Shown: one piece after another, positions 11,871 through 25,010 of the stretch
How positions within the stretch are numbered: the first letter of the stretch is position 1
How the letters are laid out: each line of letters starts with the position of its first letter
DNA from: Taxillus chinensis
Lineage: Eukaryota > Streptophyta > Magnoliopsida > Santalales > Loranthaceae
Reading direction: 5' to 3'
Length of the DNA: 64,000 bases
Assembly (NCBI GenBank): GCA_023512835.1
Contig: CM042092.1
Span: 45,006,535-45,070,534 of the forward strand
Notes under the pieces: generated by a model
Databases searched by the model: none
What the model saw: the letters and a program-made list of their open reading frames with translations, nothing else
Told to the model about the DNA's origin: nothing
Program-made: the position numbers and the translations under genes

Positions 11871-14099
11871 GGAAATCGTTCGGTGTAAAGCAATTCCTCT
11901 CTCATTCATACAAACTTTAAATAAATGGTTTTGCTTGTATTTCCCTCTCTTTTATTTGAACGCGCAATTCCATCCTCGCTTGGGAGGCACTAATAGAGAA
12001 TCTAATCGATGACCACAGTTGGTTCTTTCTGTCACGGGAAATAAGAAAACTTCTAAACTTCCTTTGAAAAAATTGAGAAAGATTTTGAACGTTTAAAATG
12101 AAGAGAGGCCATCATTTTGTGCTATCTCGTAATAATACCATTGTCAGCCCTCTTGAGCTTGCAGTGAAATGTTCTTTTATATAACCCGATCCATGATTCA
12201 CCCCCACACTGGGGCAGTTATTGGGAGATCAAATGGTAACCTTTGTGATAAGATCCCACACTGGGCAATTTACCTCAAATCACTTAATGAGATAATTGTT
12301 CATCTTATTACACCATACTGGGCAATGTTCACAATAGAGTCCTCACATTGGGTTTATCCTAGTATCCCATTGGGGTAATTCTTTTCAAAGAAAAAATAAA
12401 GCACTTTGAAAAAGACCCTATAGTGGGGCGATATTGGAAAAAGAAAAAAAGAAGTTTCCATACCTTGAGACATTTCTATATCCTAATCCTATGTCAAAAC
12501 ATGAGAACACAAAGAAAGGTAGTTTCAATTGCAAAACGTCCAATTTGAGCAATGGATCAAGTCTAGCTTAGACTAGATTTGAGCCTCTTATATCATTTCT
12601 TTGACAAACCCAAAACCTTAAGCCTACATTATTGTCCTAACAAAGTCTTCCCATATTAGATGACAAAGTTTTCTCAAATGCTCAAAAGAGGGTGAAGATG
12701 AAAACAAAAGAAGACTTGATGTCAGCCCAAGAGTGCATCAATGGTAAAAATACAAAACTAGCTACAAGGCATAAAGAACACCAAACAAATTAGAGGCAAG
12801 CCCAACAAAATCAAAAAGGCAAGCATGAATGAAGACCAAAGCCAAGACCTTAATGTCATCTAGCCTAATTTCAAAATCATCAGGCCTTCCAATAGGTGCA
12901 AGATCCCTAGAGTAACAAAGGCTTCCCCAAGGAGGAACTCAAGCAAACTAGCTAGCCCTTGCAACCACAAGGCCAGGCTAAGCCTAAATCTTAGATATAT
13001 TCAGACGACTATGTAAAAACACGCTCCTAGAAGCTCTTGCCTTTGCCATGAGAGTAAAACAAGTTGTGACTATATTACTAATCTATTTTCAAAATCAAAG
13101 TTATCTTCTTTGAAAATCTTCTTCTAAGAAATGATTTCAATAAACCTTTTTGAATTGCTTACCCCACCCCAATAGGGTCTACCATTAGTATTTGTCGAAA
13201 AGGTATTGTATTCTCTGAAGAAGGTATTGACAAATTAGCAAAGAAGCTCTTCAAGTTGGGGAAAAAGAGCCTCATCATTTTGCCCTAAAGATGCCCTGGA
13301 AACATATATGCCCAAGAAGCGGCTACACCAAAGCAATTGTGCCCCAAGAACCTCTTTTTAGAAAATCAAGCATGATGGTCAAGTCACCATCCTTGTGATA
13401 CTAGAATCATTAACTGAAAGGTAACCTTGTAGAGTGATCTCTTAAAGTGAACTCGTAAAGGGAGCCTGGATCAAGCTACCAACTTTGACCCTAGAAGTCA
13501 TCTGCTTTCAACCCTAGAAGTCATTTCCTTAGTGTCCATCCACTTTGACTCTCAACATCACTTTCCATCGGCCCTAGATGCCACATCCAAATATTCCCAT
13601 CATACCCAATATGCAAATGAAGATCACTTGACTTCTTCTTCCTAGAAGAAAATCAGTTCACCTTTGGGGGTGCCAATGCAAAGTGATAGCAAAGTCCCAA
13701 TCTCTTACAGAAAAGAGAGCAAAAGGCACAAGACACATACTGGCCTCATTCCCTAGCAAAGGAAGAAAACCTCACAAAACTAAATCACAAATTCACATGC
13801 ATTCATTCATCATTCTCAAAAGAAGTAGCAGCTTCATGCATCATTAGCATACATCCTAGCATGTTTGCTCTTCTTACTTGTAGGATTGACTACATGGCAA
13901 AATAACATCAGAGTTTATCTTATGATCCACCAACAGTTAAAATTTAAATATCATATCTAAAGATAGATGAGGACTTGACAAATAGAATTCCTATTCAAAA
14001 TCTAAAAGTCAGGCTCGGCTAACCTAGATCATAAGCCCAAACATGACTTTTAAGTGGTAACCTTGTAGAACGATCTCTTAGAGTAAACTCGTAGTGGGA
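11871..14099 (+). other. Tat relic, post-gag and 3' untranslated sequence
   Basis: 2.2 kb without a readable gene. 12195-12380 holds four or five loose copies of a word like CACACTGGGGCAATT. A box reading TTGTAGAG.GATCTCTTA.AGTGAACTCGTA.AGGGAGCC occurs at about 13427-13466 and again at 14061-14102. It also exists in the 3' UTR of the intact Tat element (58892-58930). Confidence 0.55.
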
Positions 14100-14785
14100 G
14101 CCATTATAGAGTCACCTCCATAGACTAAGATATTAATCGACCCAAGACGTTGCTACATTCAGCCCAAAGAAGCCATTCCTCCATCCCTATAAGCTATTCG
14201 ACCCAAGATGTAGTATTTGGCCCAAAAAGCAATCCTTAAAGCCCAAGAAGCTATTTGACCCAAGATGTCACCACATTAGCCTAAGATGCCATTCTTTCAG
14301 CCCTAGAAGCTGTTTGACCCAAGATATCATCCCATTTGGCCCAAGAAGTCATTCCTCAAGCCCTAGAAGCTATTCGACCCAAGATGTCATATTTGACCCA
14401 AGATATCACTCCCTCGACCCAAGATGTCACTTCCTTGGCCCAAGAAGCTATCCTTCCATCCCTAGAAGCTATTTGTCCCAAGATGTCGTATTCGGCCCTA
14501 GAATTTATTTGGACCAAGATGTCGTATCCAGCCTTAGAAGCTATTCAACCCAAGATATCACATCTAGTCCTAGAGGCTATTCGACTCAAGAAGCCAATAT
14601 TAATCTATCCAAGATATTGTTATGCTTGGCTACATAAACCATGCTCATCGATTGGCCTCAATGCCATCCCTTTTAGCCCAAAAAGCTATCTAACCCAAGA
14701 TGTCACCTAACCCAAGATGTTATTTTCATTCCACACCTCTATAAGCTGACCATTTTGACCCAAGATGTCATTTTACCACCATGAA
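14100..14785 (+). repeat. Degenerate 3' UTR minisatellite of the Tat relic
   Basis: Irregular tandem copies built from GAAGCTATTCGACCCAAGAT and GTCATATTTGGCCC, with units of roughly 35-40 bp. It occupies the same place as the minisatellite at 59011-59530 in the intact Tat element, though the unit sequence differs. Open frames across it are repeat artefacts. Confidence 0.85.
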
Positions 14786-14983
14786 CATAGATGTCACCCT
14801 CCTTTTGGACCTAGAATCCATCCCTATAAACCTTAGAGGTCATCCAAATCCAAACCAAAGATGTCACAAAGAATGTCAAGCTCCAAGGAATCAACTCTTA
14901 TGGGAAAAAAGACCAAAGAGATCTATCCCTTCAAAATCGGTGTTTGGTTATCTTTATACATCATTTGTATATAAACAATGCAC

Positions 14984-15083
14984 AAAGAGGGACATCTGTT
15001 AAACCTCATTTTAACCGGGTTAGATCACGACCGTACTTGGCGAAGGACCACAAGACTCGAGGACCACTTTGGGAGACCTTTAA
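14984..15083 (+). repeat. Polypurine tract and first 87 bp of the Tat relic 3' LTR
   Basis: CACAAAGAGGGACATC is followed by TGTTAAACCTCATTTT at 14997. The intact element has CACAAAGAGGGGCAGC then TGTTGGACCCCATTTT at the same junction. The upstream words TTGTATATAAACAATGCAC are also shared. The LTR is interrupted at 15083 by a solo LTR and resumes at 26252. Confidence 0.82.
15079..15083. other. Target site duplication TTTAA (left)
   Basis: TTTAA here and at 26247-26251 flank the solo LTR exactly (TGTAATGACC...GGGGCATGACA). This proves insertion into the Tat relic LTR. Confidence 0.85.
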
Positions 15084-15119
15084 TGTAATGACCGGTGTTT
15101 GAGGTTCTGGGGAGATAAG
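15084..15119 (+). repeat. Solo LTR (family C), first 36 bp
   Basis: Starts TGTAATGACCGGTGTTTGAGG directly after the TTTAA duplication, then is cut by family B at 15120. The rest is at 23316-26246. Confidence 0.75.
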
Positions 15120-17245
15120 TGTCACGTCCCCGATTCCAAAGAACCGAAACCAAACACGTGACTTCCCCATGCCCGCACCCGAACGGTCAAGGGGTTGGTG
15201 ACAAGCACCTATGAGGGACATACAAAGCGGGTGCTATCCAAATTCCCTGTACAAACATACATCAAGGGTATGAAAGTACTTTTTCAAATGCCAAACAATC
15301 ATTATAAGTATATTATAAAAACCATTACATAAACTCACTCAATTCTTACAACTATCCACGGAGTCTTGTCCGGGATTACGATCTAATAAAAATAACATTT
15401 AACACAATTCATACATTAAATAAATACTCCGTTGAGCAATGTAATCCATCGCTAGCTCCGTCAACACCTGAAGAAAACAAATCAATGGTAAGGTGAGCAT
15501 AAAGCTCAAGAGGTGATCTACCACTCCTAACCAATCCTTAACAATGAACTACTAATACTATATGTCATGTGTACAAGTGTACATGTGTAGCGAAAGTTAT
15601 TAGATGTTAATGTAGCATACAAAAAATACAAATCGAATACAAACCGCTAAATAGAGAATCATATCCATCATACCGCCTTATCATAATATCATAAATCATA
15701 CCACATTACAACTCATATCATCACATGACATTAACACATAATACCACACAGGTCACATCAAAACAATTCATATTCGCACTTTTACCGTGCTCACCGTGCT
15801 TTACCGCACGATGTCCTTGACCGGATCCATTGTACACTTTTGTCCATTACCGGACCATTGTCCTTTACCGGACCATTGTTCTTTACCGAACCATTGTCCT
15901 TTACTAGACCACCTGTCCTTTACCGAACCACCTGTCCTTTCCTCGGACCTCATCACAACAAATATAGTGCACTATATGACAAGAACACACATCAATAATA
16001 TCAATATTGCAAGTCCAATATATCAAATTAGGAAATCTCATATCATCACAATCAATACATAACATCCGCAGTATAACCATACCAGTGTATACTCATTACG
16101 AACAATGAAAAGACAGTGCAGATTCTGTCCCAACTTTGAAAAATAATAACTAATTCTACGGAACTCCGAGTTCGCTATTAATACCCACCGTTTCAAGGGT
16201 TTTTAACTGGCTATCCAAGAAAAATATCAGAAAAATCATCCGACTAAGTTACTGTTCACTCGACCACATTTTTTTATACCCGACCACCTCAAAATTCACC
16301 TAACCATAGGGGAAAGTTTATCGAAATACCGCGAATATTCTAACCGTATAAAAATTAGCTTCACCCGACCACCTCAAAATTCTCCCGACTAGAAGAGAAA
16401 GTTTATCTAAATATCGCGAATATTTCATCGGTATAAAAATTAGCTTCAGCCAACCTCTTTACTGTTCACCTAACCAACACTGTTCACCGACCGAACTGTT
16501 CATACAGTTCCAACATACGAAGAATCCTCCTTAAAACGATTTATACATCCTCAACAACGACCTTGAACGTCAAACATCTTTATTTAGACTCCCTATCTCG
16601 TTTCATGGAAAATCGTTCGCTCTAATTTTGATTCCTTAAATTATACCAACCCTAGATGTTATAGGACTCTTGGAGAGTTTGAGAAGGATAAAAAACGCCT
16701 ACCTCGAATATTTTGGAAGACGGACTAGCTTGCCGAAACTTGGAAACGCCTTAAAAGCTTGGAGCTTTCGCCTTTCTCTCTCCTCTTTGGCTTTCCAGAC
16801 AGTTAGAGCTCTCCAAAGCACAAAGAATCGACAATCAATTCTCCTAGGATGAGCCCCCTATTTATAGAGTTTCTCCCCATGTCATATAAGACCTCTAATT
16901 GCATTAAAACACTAATTTCTTGCCTAGCAAGTAACCCTATTTAATTAAGCTTCCTTTTTCCAATAAAATTCTCATTTTAAGTCATTAAAATACAAATGCC
17001 CTTAATTAAGTTAAATCTCGAATTTTCTTTTAATATTAATATTATTAAATCATAAAGCAGCTAAATTGATTAATTTACCCCTTAAATTGCACCTTGGATA
17101 TTACTAAAATACCCTTGGGTCATCTACACCCCAAATAAGGCCTATTTAAAACCTAAATGACCATATTCTCACTACAAAACCAAAATAACGTCCTCAAACC
17201 AAATATAAGCTATCTTTTAGCCTATTCTCGGTACGGAATATTACA
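15120..17245 (-). repeat. Family B 3' LTR (2126 bp)
   Basis: Minus strand starts TGTAATATTCCGTACCGAG (17245) and ends GGGGACGTGACA (15120). TATA box CTATAAATAG on the minus strand at 16858-16867. Downstream of it in transcript sense lie repeated GGTCGGGTGAA-type words (plus-strand TTCACCCGACCACC, about 16255-16500). Further on is an 18-bp array with unit ACCATTGTCCTTTACCGG (about 15835-15950, roughly five copies; fewer in the sister LTR). Confidence 0.88.
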
Positions 17246-17280
17246 TCCTCCCCACCTTAGAACTTTTCATCTTCGAAAAG
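17246..17280 (-). promoter_or_regulatory. Family B polypurine tract and hairpin
   Basis: The minus strand reads CTAAGGTGGGGAGGA then the LTR. The neighbouring inverted repeat is CTTTTCATCTTCGAAAAG (17263-17280). A second copy of the module, CCTACCCACCTTAGAATTG with the inverted repeat TTGTTCGTCCTCGAACAA, lies at 17595-17629. Confidence 0.72.
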
Positions 17281-20200
17281 AAATAACCTCAACCACAAGA
17301 GTATAAGACAATATAATTTATAAAACTCCTAGCAAATTACACATTACTGAATATATAACTATATAGATACACATATAGATCATCATCAGTGGATGCTTTA
17401 CCGCATACCACATCTATCACCTTTTGCTATACAACACAAGCGACATCACATATCATAACAATATATCAACATATCATAGTAAGATAGCATAACAAAGCAT
17501 CATAGCTAACTTAGGTAATTCTAACCGCAAGTAATATTACTAAAACAAGCAATAAAACAATAAAAAGAAACACAAGAATAGAAAGATCTCGACATCCTAC
17601 CCACCTTAGAATTGTTCGTCCTCGAACAACTCATAACAAAAAACACACATTTGGCTCTCACCCTCACAAGTCTTACTCCTCCAACCATCAATGACGCCAA
17701 ATGACTCAAATGAAGGGAAACCCCACGCCCATAAGACTCTCTTCCAGCCCCCGATTATTTAAACCGAAGCCAACTAGCACAAGTGAAGGATCCGGGTAGC
17801 ACTCTGAACTACGAGACATAGAACAAATCATAAACGCGCACCATCTTCGGTAGCAATACCAAACGATTAACGACATTGCCCATAACTACTATAATAATGA
17901 GATATGATGAGAACTTGAACACGCGATCTCCCACCTCAAAATACATGATGATTGCCTCCTAACAACATACGACCCACAATGACATTAAGCCTATAACATT
18001 CTATATTAAATCAACTGCACCATCACCACAATATCTTGTACTAAATCGAGAGCAACGACTGTCATCTCGCCAGCTTATACTCGACACAATATATACTTAT
18101 AAAATCGTTCTTACATTTTGCATACAAGGATAGTCGGATAGGGATAAAGCAAACAACATAATCAAATACTATAATCAAAGGGTTAAAACACAACAACAAT
18201 CTTATGAAAGCATTGCTAACCAATGGTTTAAAACATAAACATCTGGTTCAAATCTTCTGTCCGCCGCAGTAGGGTAAAATCTTGTTCCTGAGGACCTTGC
18301 AATTTACATCAATTAACAATGCTGCTTTAATCTGTCCATACCGTGCAAGAATAGCCACAACAAAACTTAAAACATCTAAACTACCAAGGTTCATCATCTT
18401 TAAACTCACAATGGTCACATGAATTCATCACTGCCTCTCATTCTTATGATATATTAGACAACATACTATGTATTATACTTACCGACTCCAACCACAATTA
18501 TAACCCATTGAATAACATTATCTATTATATACTCTTCCAAAGATAACAACGTCGTAAAATTTCTACCCAAAGAGATAAAACAATCATTTTATCTAGTCAA
18601 TCACAACCACAACTGATGCTTGCTTACGAGTCAATCAACTTCATGCATTCTATACTAGCTTCTGAGAACCACAATCCATCACCTCTCATGGTACATCACA
18701 CTAGCCTTAAATAAAGCATAAAAACAAAAGAAACTCTTCCCACATATATCGTGCTACCCAAAGACTCAGCAGAAGAACAACCATTCTCGGCAAGCCAACA
18801 TACTAACTCCTAATACCTAACTCTTCCAACAAAACTTCATAGCTCACACAAGCCTAGGCCTTTCCCATAATATCAACACACTAGAGCAAGATTAGAACAA
18901 TTTCAACAACTACCCATGAACTAAATACCGATGAAACCGCTTATAACATTAATAACAATATCACCACGAATAATGAGGTCTACAAAAGCATACAATATAG
19001 CAACAAGATACCACAACCAATGAGAAGTACTACCAACTCAACACACCACAATTGTACACCACCAATATGCTTTTTGTGTAACTAATTGATAATTTTACCC
19101 GTCCAAAACCAATACATCTACCAATGATATCCAATAATATCCTATTCAATAAATACATGAACACTACAGGAGATCTCTGCGAGTCCCAAAATACATTGCT
19201 AGACACATAGAAATCCATAAAAACTACCAAACATGATATCCATGAAATTTCAAGAACTAACCATCACTTGGAAGTGAACAAATTGACTATATACCTAACC
19301 TAGAGATATCATCCATGCATAATGACATCCATCCTAATGATCATTCAAGTGTGCACAACAAGCTATGCTCTCATCCAAACAACCCAATAATCACCGCATA
19401 TCAACTACAACGTTTGGAGGGGTTACATACTAAGCCAACAAACTATCATTTTATCTTTTGAGTTCTTTAAGTTTAACTAATTAAATATAACTCCATTCCA
19501 GATTTACACACATATTTTCCACTCACTTTACCCACAAAATACCCTTAGTACCTCTCAGTTGTGAGATAAGACACACAACAACTTCTATCACCACTCTTGG
19601 CTTTCAAACTAACATATTGTCATGCTCAAGTCAAGATACCTAACACCCAAATTATAACCAAACTAACTAGAACCCATCACAAACGTGTTACTCTTGAGGC
19701 CACCACCCTCGAGTATAGCTCCATAAGCACAATGCCGACCTAATAAAAACTAGTCCACTTGGCAAGAACTCTACCACTAATGGTCAATCCCTCAATTCAC
19801 GGTCCATTTAACCATTTATCATGACAACACAATAAACAATCTAGTATCAATCAAACCATTTACACATTTAAAAAGAACATCTACCATACCTCTAACCATT
19901 AGGGTCACGATCCAACCTCACCCACCGGCGAATTCTTAATGTCTATTTAAACTAATGTCAATCCTCCCACACATCACACTAATATCTCGCTGATCCATTA
20001 GAGTCCTACTTGATCGGCCCTTCAAGTATTGATACCTCCCATTAGGTCTCGCCATGTTATAAGTCACCCCTACTTTGTTGGCCAAACCGAATGATAAACA
20101 CATCCTTCGTACACCCGAGTTGCTTCGCCATTGCACCAATGTATATACTTCCTTTAAGAATCTCCCTCCACGTAACATGGCATATCTCAATCCAAGCAAG

Positions 20201-21214
20201 TTTCCCCTAATACTCGAAATAGATTTATTACTCAACACTTCGCAAATTGATAATCTTGGTGTGTGTCGACGACACGAAATTTGTCATTGCTCTTGCACCT
20301 CCTCTTACATTACCTTGACCACTAATACTCCCCTTAGAACCGTCACATAAACTATCCACACACTATATGTTGCAACTAACAGACCATCATCATATGGTTA
20401 ATCAACCCAATATTTCTCATCCAAAGGAGGCAAACAAGAATATTCAACATCAACATTCAACAAAGAATAATCACGACCCATAGGTCCACACTAATCTCAA
20501 AGTTATCAATCGCAACAATCATAAAAAATAACCATTACAAGTCTATGTCATAGAACATTTATGACCCTCATTTCCAAAATAATTTTTTTTAATATGGTTT
20601 CTGGTTTCCTCTTACCACCTTATAGCTACAAATAATCAAGCATGACCCATGGGTCCACATCAACAGATAACATGGATTACATTATCCTTATCAACTAATT
20701 AAACAATCATCATAACCAATCAATCAACACAACAAGCATGACCCATAGGTCTTCATCAAACATTAATAGGGTTCATATTCCCCTATCACCCACTCAAGTT
20801 AATCGCTACCATGCCACCCATCAATTGTTAAGGTTCATATCCCCTTACCACCATAATACATCATATCATATTTTTATCATGCAATGTTAATTTAGCTCAC
20901 TTAACTAAAAACATCATGTGTCAACATATGACACTCACACAATCCATATCATCTCAAATAATACTTAGCAAGCAACCATTAGATTAATCAATCTTTAGAG
21001 TATCATGCGTAATCAAATTTTGTGCCTATAATGCTCAAGCAACATGGTTATATGTATGCACCTAACCCAATGTATCCTAAGGTAATCCTACCGACCCTAA
21101 GGTAACCAAGGACATGAATAAGGACCGCATTGGCCGATGCCCTCCTTAATGTCTCATAAGCAACAAAGTATAAATCAACCACCCAAACTAACTTAGGTCC
21201 AACTAAAACAACAA
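17281..21214 (-). other. Family B internal region, no recognisable coding
   Basis: Four kilobases of AT-rich sequence. Open frames are short and match no gag or pol motif I know. The phrase AGCATGACCCATGGGTCCACA, or a close variant, recurs near 20470, 20640 and 20735. Apart from the duplicated purine-tract module at 17595, I see no structure. Confidence 0.55.
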
Positions 21215-21224
21215 CCCGATACCA
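21215..21224 (-). promoter_or_regulatory. Family B primer binding site
   Basis: The minus strand reads TGGTATCGGG three bases inside the LTR end. It matches the first seven bases of the initiator-Met site TGGTATCAGAGC, then diverges. Confidence 0.6.
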
Positions 21225-21227
21225 ACT

Positions 21228-23315
21228 TGTCACGTCCCCGATTTTGAAGAACCGAAACCGAACACGTGACTTCCCCATGCCTACACCCGAATGGTCAAGG
21301 GGTTGGTGACAAGCACCTATGAGAGACATACAAAGCGGGTCTTGTCCAAATTCCCTATACAAACATACATCAATGGTATGAAAGTACTTTTTCAAATGCC
21401 AAACAATCATTATAAGTATATTATAAAAACCATTACATAAATTCAATCAATTCTTACAACTATCCACGGACCCTTGTTCAGGATTACGATCTAATACAAA
21501 TAACATTTAACACAATTCATACATTAAATAAATACTCCGCTAAGCAACGCAATCCATCGTTAGCTCTTGTCAACACTTCAAGAAAACAAATCAATAGGTA
21601 GGGTGAGCATAAAGCTCAAGAGGTGATCTACCACTCCTCACTAATCCTCAACAATGAACTACTAATACTATATGTCATGTGTACAAGTGTACATGTGTAG
21701 CGAAAGTTATTAGATGTTAATGTAGCATACAAAAAATACAAATCGTAATACAAACCGCTAAATAGAGAATCATATCCATCATACCGCCTTATCATAATAT
21801 CATAAATCATACCACATTACAACTCATATCATCACATGACATTAACACATAATACCACACAGTCACATCAAAACAATTCATATTCACACTTTACCGTGCT
21901 CATTGTGCTTTACCGCACCGATGTCCTTGACCGGATTCATCGTACACTTTTGTGCCTTACGGGACCATTGTCCTTTTTAGGACCACCGTCCTTTACCGAA
22001 CCTTATCACAACAAATATAGTGCACTATATGACAAGAACACATATCAATAATATCAATATTGCAAGTCCAATATATCAAATTAGGAAATTTCATATCATC
22101 ACAATCAATACATAACATCCGCAATATAACTATACCAGTGTATACTCACTACGAACAATGAAAAAAATAGTGCGGATTCTATCCCAACTTTGAAAAATTA
22201 TAACTAATTCTACGGAACTCCGAGTTTGCTATTAATACCCACCGTTTCAAGCGTTTTTAACCGGCTATCCAAGAAAAATATCAAAAAAAAATCATCTCGA
22301 CTAAGTTACTATTTACCTAACCACATTTTGTATACCCTGACCACCTCAAAATTTACTCGACCAAAGGGAATGTTTATCGAAATACCGCAAATATTCTAAC
22401 CTTATAAAAATTAGCTTCACCCGAGCAAGCCATCGTTCACCCGACCACCTCAAAATTCACCCGACCGTAAGGGAAAGTTTATCTAAATACCGCGACTATT
22501 TCATCGGTATAAAAATTAGCTTCACACCGACCACTTTTATCGTTCACCCGACCAACATCGTTCACCGACCGAACCGTTCATACAGTTCTAGTAGACGAAG
22601 AATCCTCCTTAAAACGATTTATACATCCTCAACAACAACCTAGAACGTTAAACATCTTTATTTAGACTCCCTATCTCAATTATATGTAAAATCGTTCGTT
22701 CTAATTTTGATGCCTGAAATTATACCAACCCTAGATGTTATAGGACTCTTGGAGAGTTTGAGAAGAATAGAAACACCTACCTCGAATATTTTGGAAGACA
22801 GACTAGCTTCCTGAAACTTGGAAACGCCTTAAAGCTTTGAGCTTTCACCTTTTTCTCTCCTCTTTGGCTTTCCAAACAGTTAGAGCTCTCCAAAGCACAA
22901 AGAATCGACAATCAATTCTCCTAGGATGAGCCCCCTATTTATAGAGTTTCTCCCCATGTCATACAAGACCTCTAATTGCATTAAAACACTAATTTCTTGC
23001 CTAGCAAGTAACCCTATTTAATTAAGCTTCCTTTTTCCAATAAAATTCTCATTTTAAGTCATTAAAATACAAATGCCCTTAATTAAGTTAAATCTCGAAT
23101 TTTCTTTTAATATTAATATTATTAAATCATAAACCACTAAATTGATTAATTTACCCCTTAAATTACCACTAGATATTACTAAAATCCCCTAGGTCATCTA
23201 CACACCAAATAAGGCCCATTTAAAGCCTAAATGACCATATTTTCAGCTACAAAACCAAAATAACGTCCTCAAACCAAATAGCTATCTTTTAGCTTATTCG
23301 GGTAAAGGATATTAC
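21228..23315 (-). repeat. Family B 5' LTR (2088 bp)
   Basis: Sister of 15120-17245 with long near-identical runs, for example across 15540-15790 and 21640-21890. TATA box at 22935-22944 (minus). The right end reads ...ATTAC without the final A, suggesting a small deletion at the junction. Confidence 0.88.
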
Positions 23316-24120
23316 GAGATAGTCATGTGATGGAATGCATATCATGAGATAAAAATATCTGAATAAGAATGTGCATGTCAAACATAGCGTTTTGCCAAGA
23401 ATTGGGCTCGATTTGGAGTCCAATTGGTGTTTTGGGTCCTTTGAGGGTATAATTGGAATTATGAGGAATAAAATGAGTTTTAAATAGAGAAAAGAGGGGA
23501 GGAACCCAAAATTTTGTTGTTGTGGTGCGTGAGAGTGAAGAGAGAGGTGAGAGCGTGAAGAGAGACAAAGAGAGAGAAGGTTTGAGGAACCAAGAGCTTG
23601 CAAGGCGATCTTGGACTTAAAGCGCCCAAGTCCGAGGTAGGAATTCATTCTTCTCGCTCTTATATCGTTGTATATGCTTGACTTTGCTTGCTTGACATAG
23701 GAAATAACCCCAAATTCATGGAATTTGGATGGTAACCTTATGTTTTGGGAAAACCCACTTTTGGGTTGAATCTGGTATTTTTCATGCTAATAGGAGATGA
23801 AAACGAAGGTGGTATGCATTTTCCGAGGTTATGGAGAGTTTTAGGGGTTACCGGGTGGACTTAACGAGAAACAAAGTTAAAAATGCCGATGAACAGATCC
23901 TTGGTGAAACTGTGTGGTCGGGACCTCAAAGAGGCCAGATAAGTGATCAGGAACCTTAGCGAGATATGTGAGGTCAAGGACTTGAGGAGTCCGTATTTAA
24001 TATCGATATGGATCGAAAGTCAATCCCGCACAGTGGGAGCTTATTCCATGTTAGTGATCGTTCGATTCTTATTCCGTGTTAGTGATCGCTCGGATACCAT
24101 ACTTTGTATTAGGGAGTGTA

Positions 24121-24410
24121 GTCCGGATGAGTGTGATGTTCTCTATTAGTGTGATGTTCCGGATGGATGTGATTTTTCGGATTAGTGTGATGTTCCGGAT
24201 GAGTGTGATGTTTCGAATTGGTGTGATATTCCGATTAGTTTGATGTTCGGATGTGGGATGGTTCAGATTTGACCAGGATCGTTCGGATTGGATTGGGATC
24301 ATCAAGATTTGAGCATGATGGTCCGGTGTTCCAGTTGGCTATGTTTTGGATTAGTGATGCTTCGGACTAGTGATATTCCGAATTAGGTCTGTTCCGGATT
24401 AATGGTGTTC
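24121..24410 (+). repeat. Degenerate array of GTTCCGGATTAGTGTGATG
   Basis: About ten loose copies, unit 18-24 bp, around TTCCGGAT and GTGTGATG. Part of the solo LTR. Confidence 0.75.
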
Positions 24411-24479
24411 GGGATTTATGCGGCTATGGATTTATAAATAACAGAAGAAGTGTTGTGGGCCTGCGAGGTTATGTTAATA

Positions 24480-25010
24480 AGCCTGGGAGGCTATTGTTGA
24501 GTGCCCGGGAGGCGAGATTTGTAACGGAGAGGTATTATATTAATGTACCCGAGAAGTATTATATTAAAATACCTGAAAGGTATTATCCTTAGTGGTAATA
24601 GAGCATCGTGCCCGAGAGGTAAGACGGGGCTTGAGGTAATACCGTACTGAGAGGTAAGGCGAGGCCTAAGGTAATAATCGTACCGAGATGTAATATCGTA
24701 ATGTACCTGAGATGCAATGTACCTAAGAGGTACCGTAGTAATGTACCCGAGAGGTAATAGAATATTGTGCCTAAGAGGCAATGTTGTGCCGCTGAGAGGC
24801 AATGTTATGACCGAGAGGCAATGTTATGTCCGTGAGACAATACTATGCTTGAGAGGTAATGCTGTGCCCGAGGGGCAATACTATGCTCGAAAGGCAATAT
24901 TGTGCCTAGGAGACAATATGATGCTTAAGAGACAATACGGTGCTCGAGAGGCCATACTATTCCCGAGAGGAAATATTATGTATGAGAGGAAATATTGAGT
25001 CTAGTGAGGC
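24480..25010 (+). repeat. Degenerate array of CCGAGAGGCAATATTATG
   Basis: About 25 copies with units near 16-22 bp, varying around GAGAGG and AATRTTRTG. ORFs on both strands here are repeat artefacts. Part of the solo LTR. Confidence 0.8.

Larger units (their letters stand above)
15120..23315 (-). mobile_element. Family B Ty3/gypsy-type element, two LTRs, internal region without recognisable genes (LARD-like)
   Basis: Minus-strand element: 5' LTR 21228-23315, PBS 21215-21224, internal region 17246-21227, purine tract at 17246, 3' LTR 15120-17245. The internal 4 kb has no recognisable gag or pol. Long LTRs around a non-coding core fit the LARD-type class of non-autonomous plant elements. Flanks are ATAAG on the left and GAGAT on the right. 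They do not match as a duplication, although GAGATA occurs on both sides, so a small deletion at the right end is likely. The same LTR family reappears at 62907. Confidence 0.82.

Noticed and set aside
14314..14710. Repetitive ORFs in the Tat relic
   Set aside because: Product of the degenerate minisatellite.
20075..20350. Overlapping ORFs on both strands in the family B internal region
   Set aside because: No gag or pol motif, short, and isolated in AT-rich sequence.
24069..25010. Possible CRISPR-like array
   Set aside because: Units are adjacent, degenerate and without unique spacers, and lie within a plant LTR.
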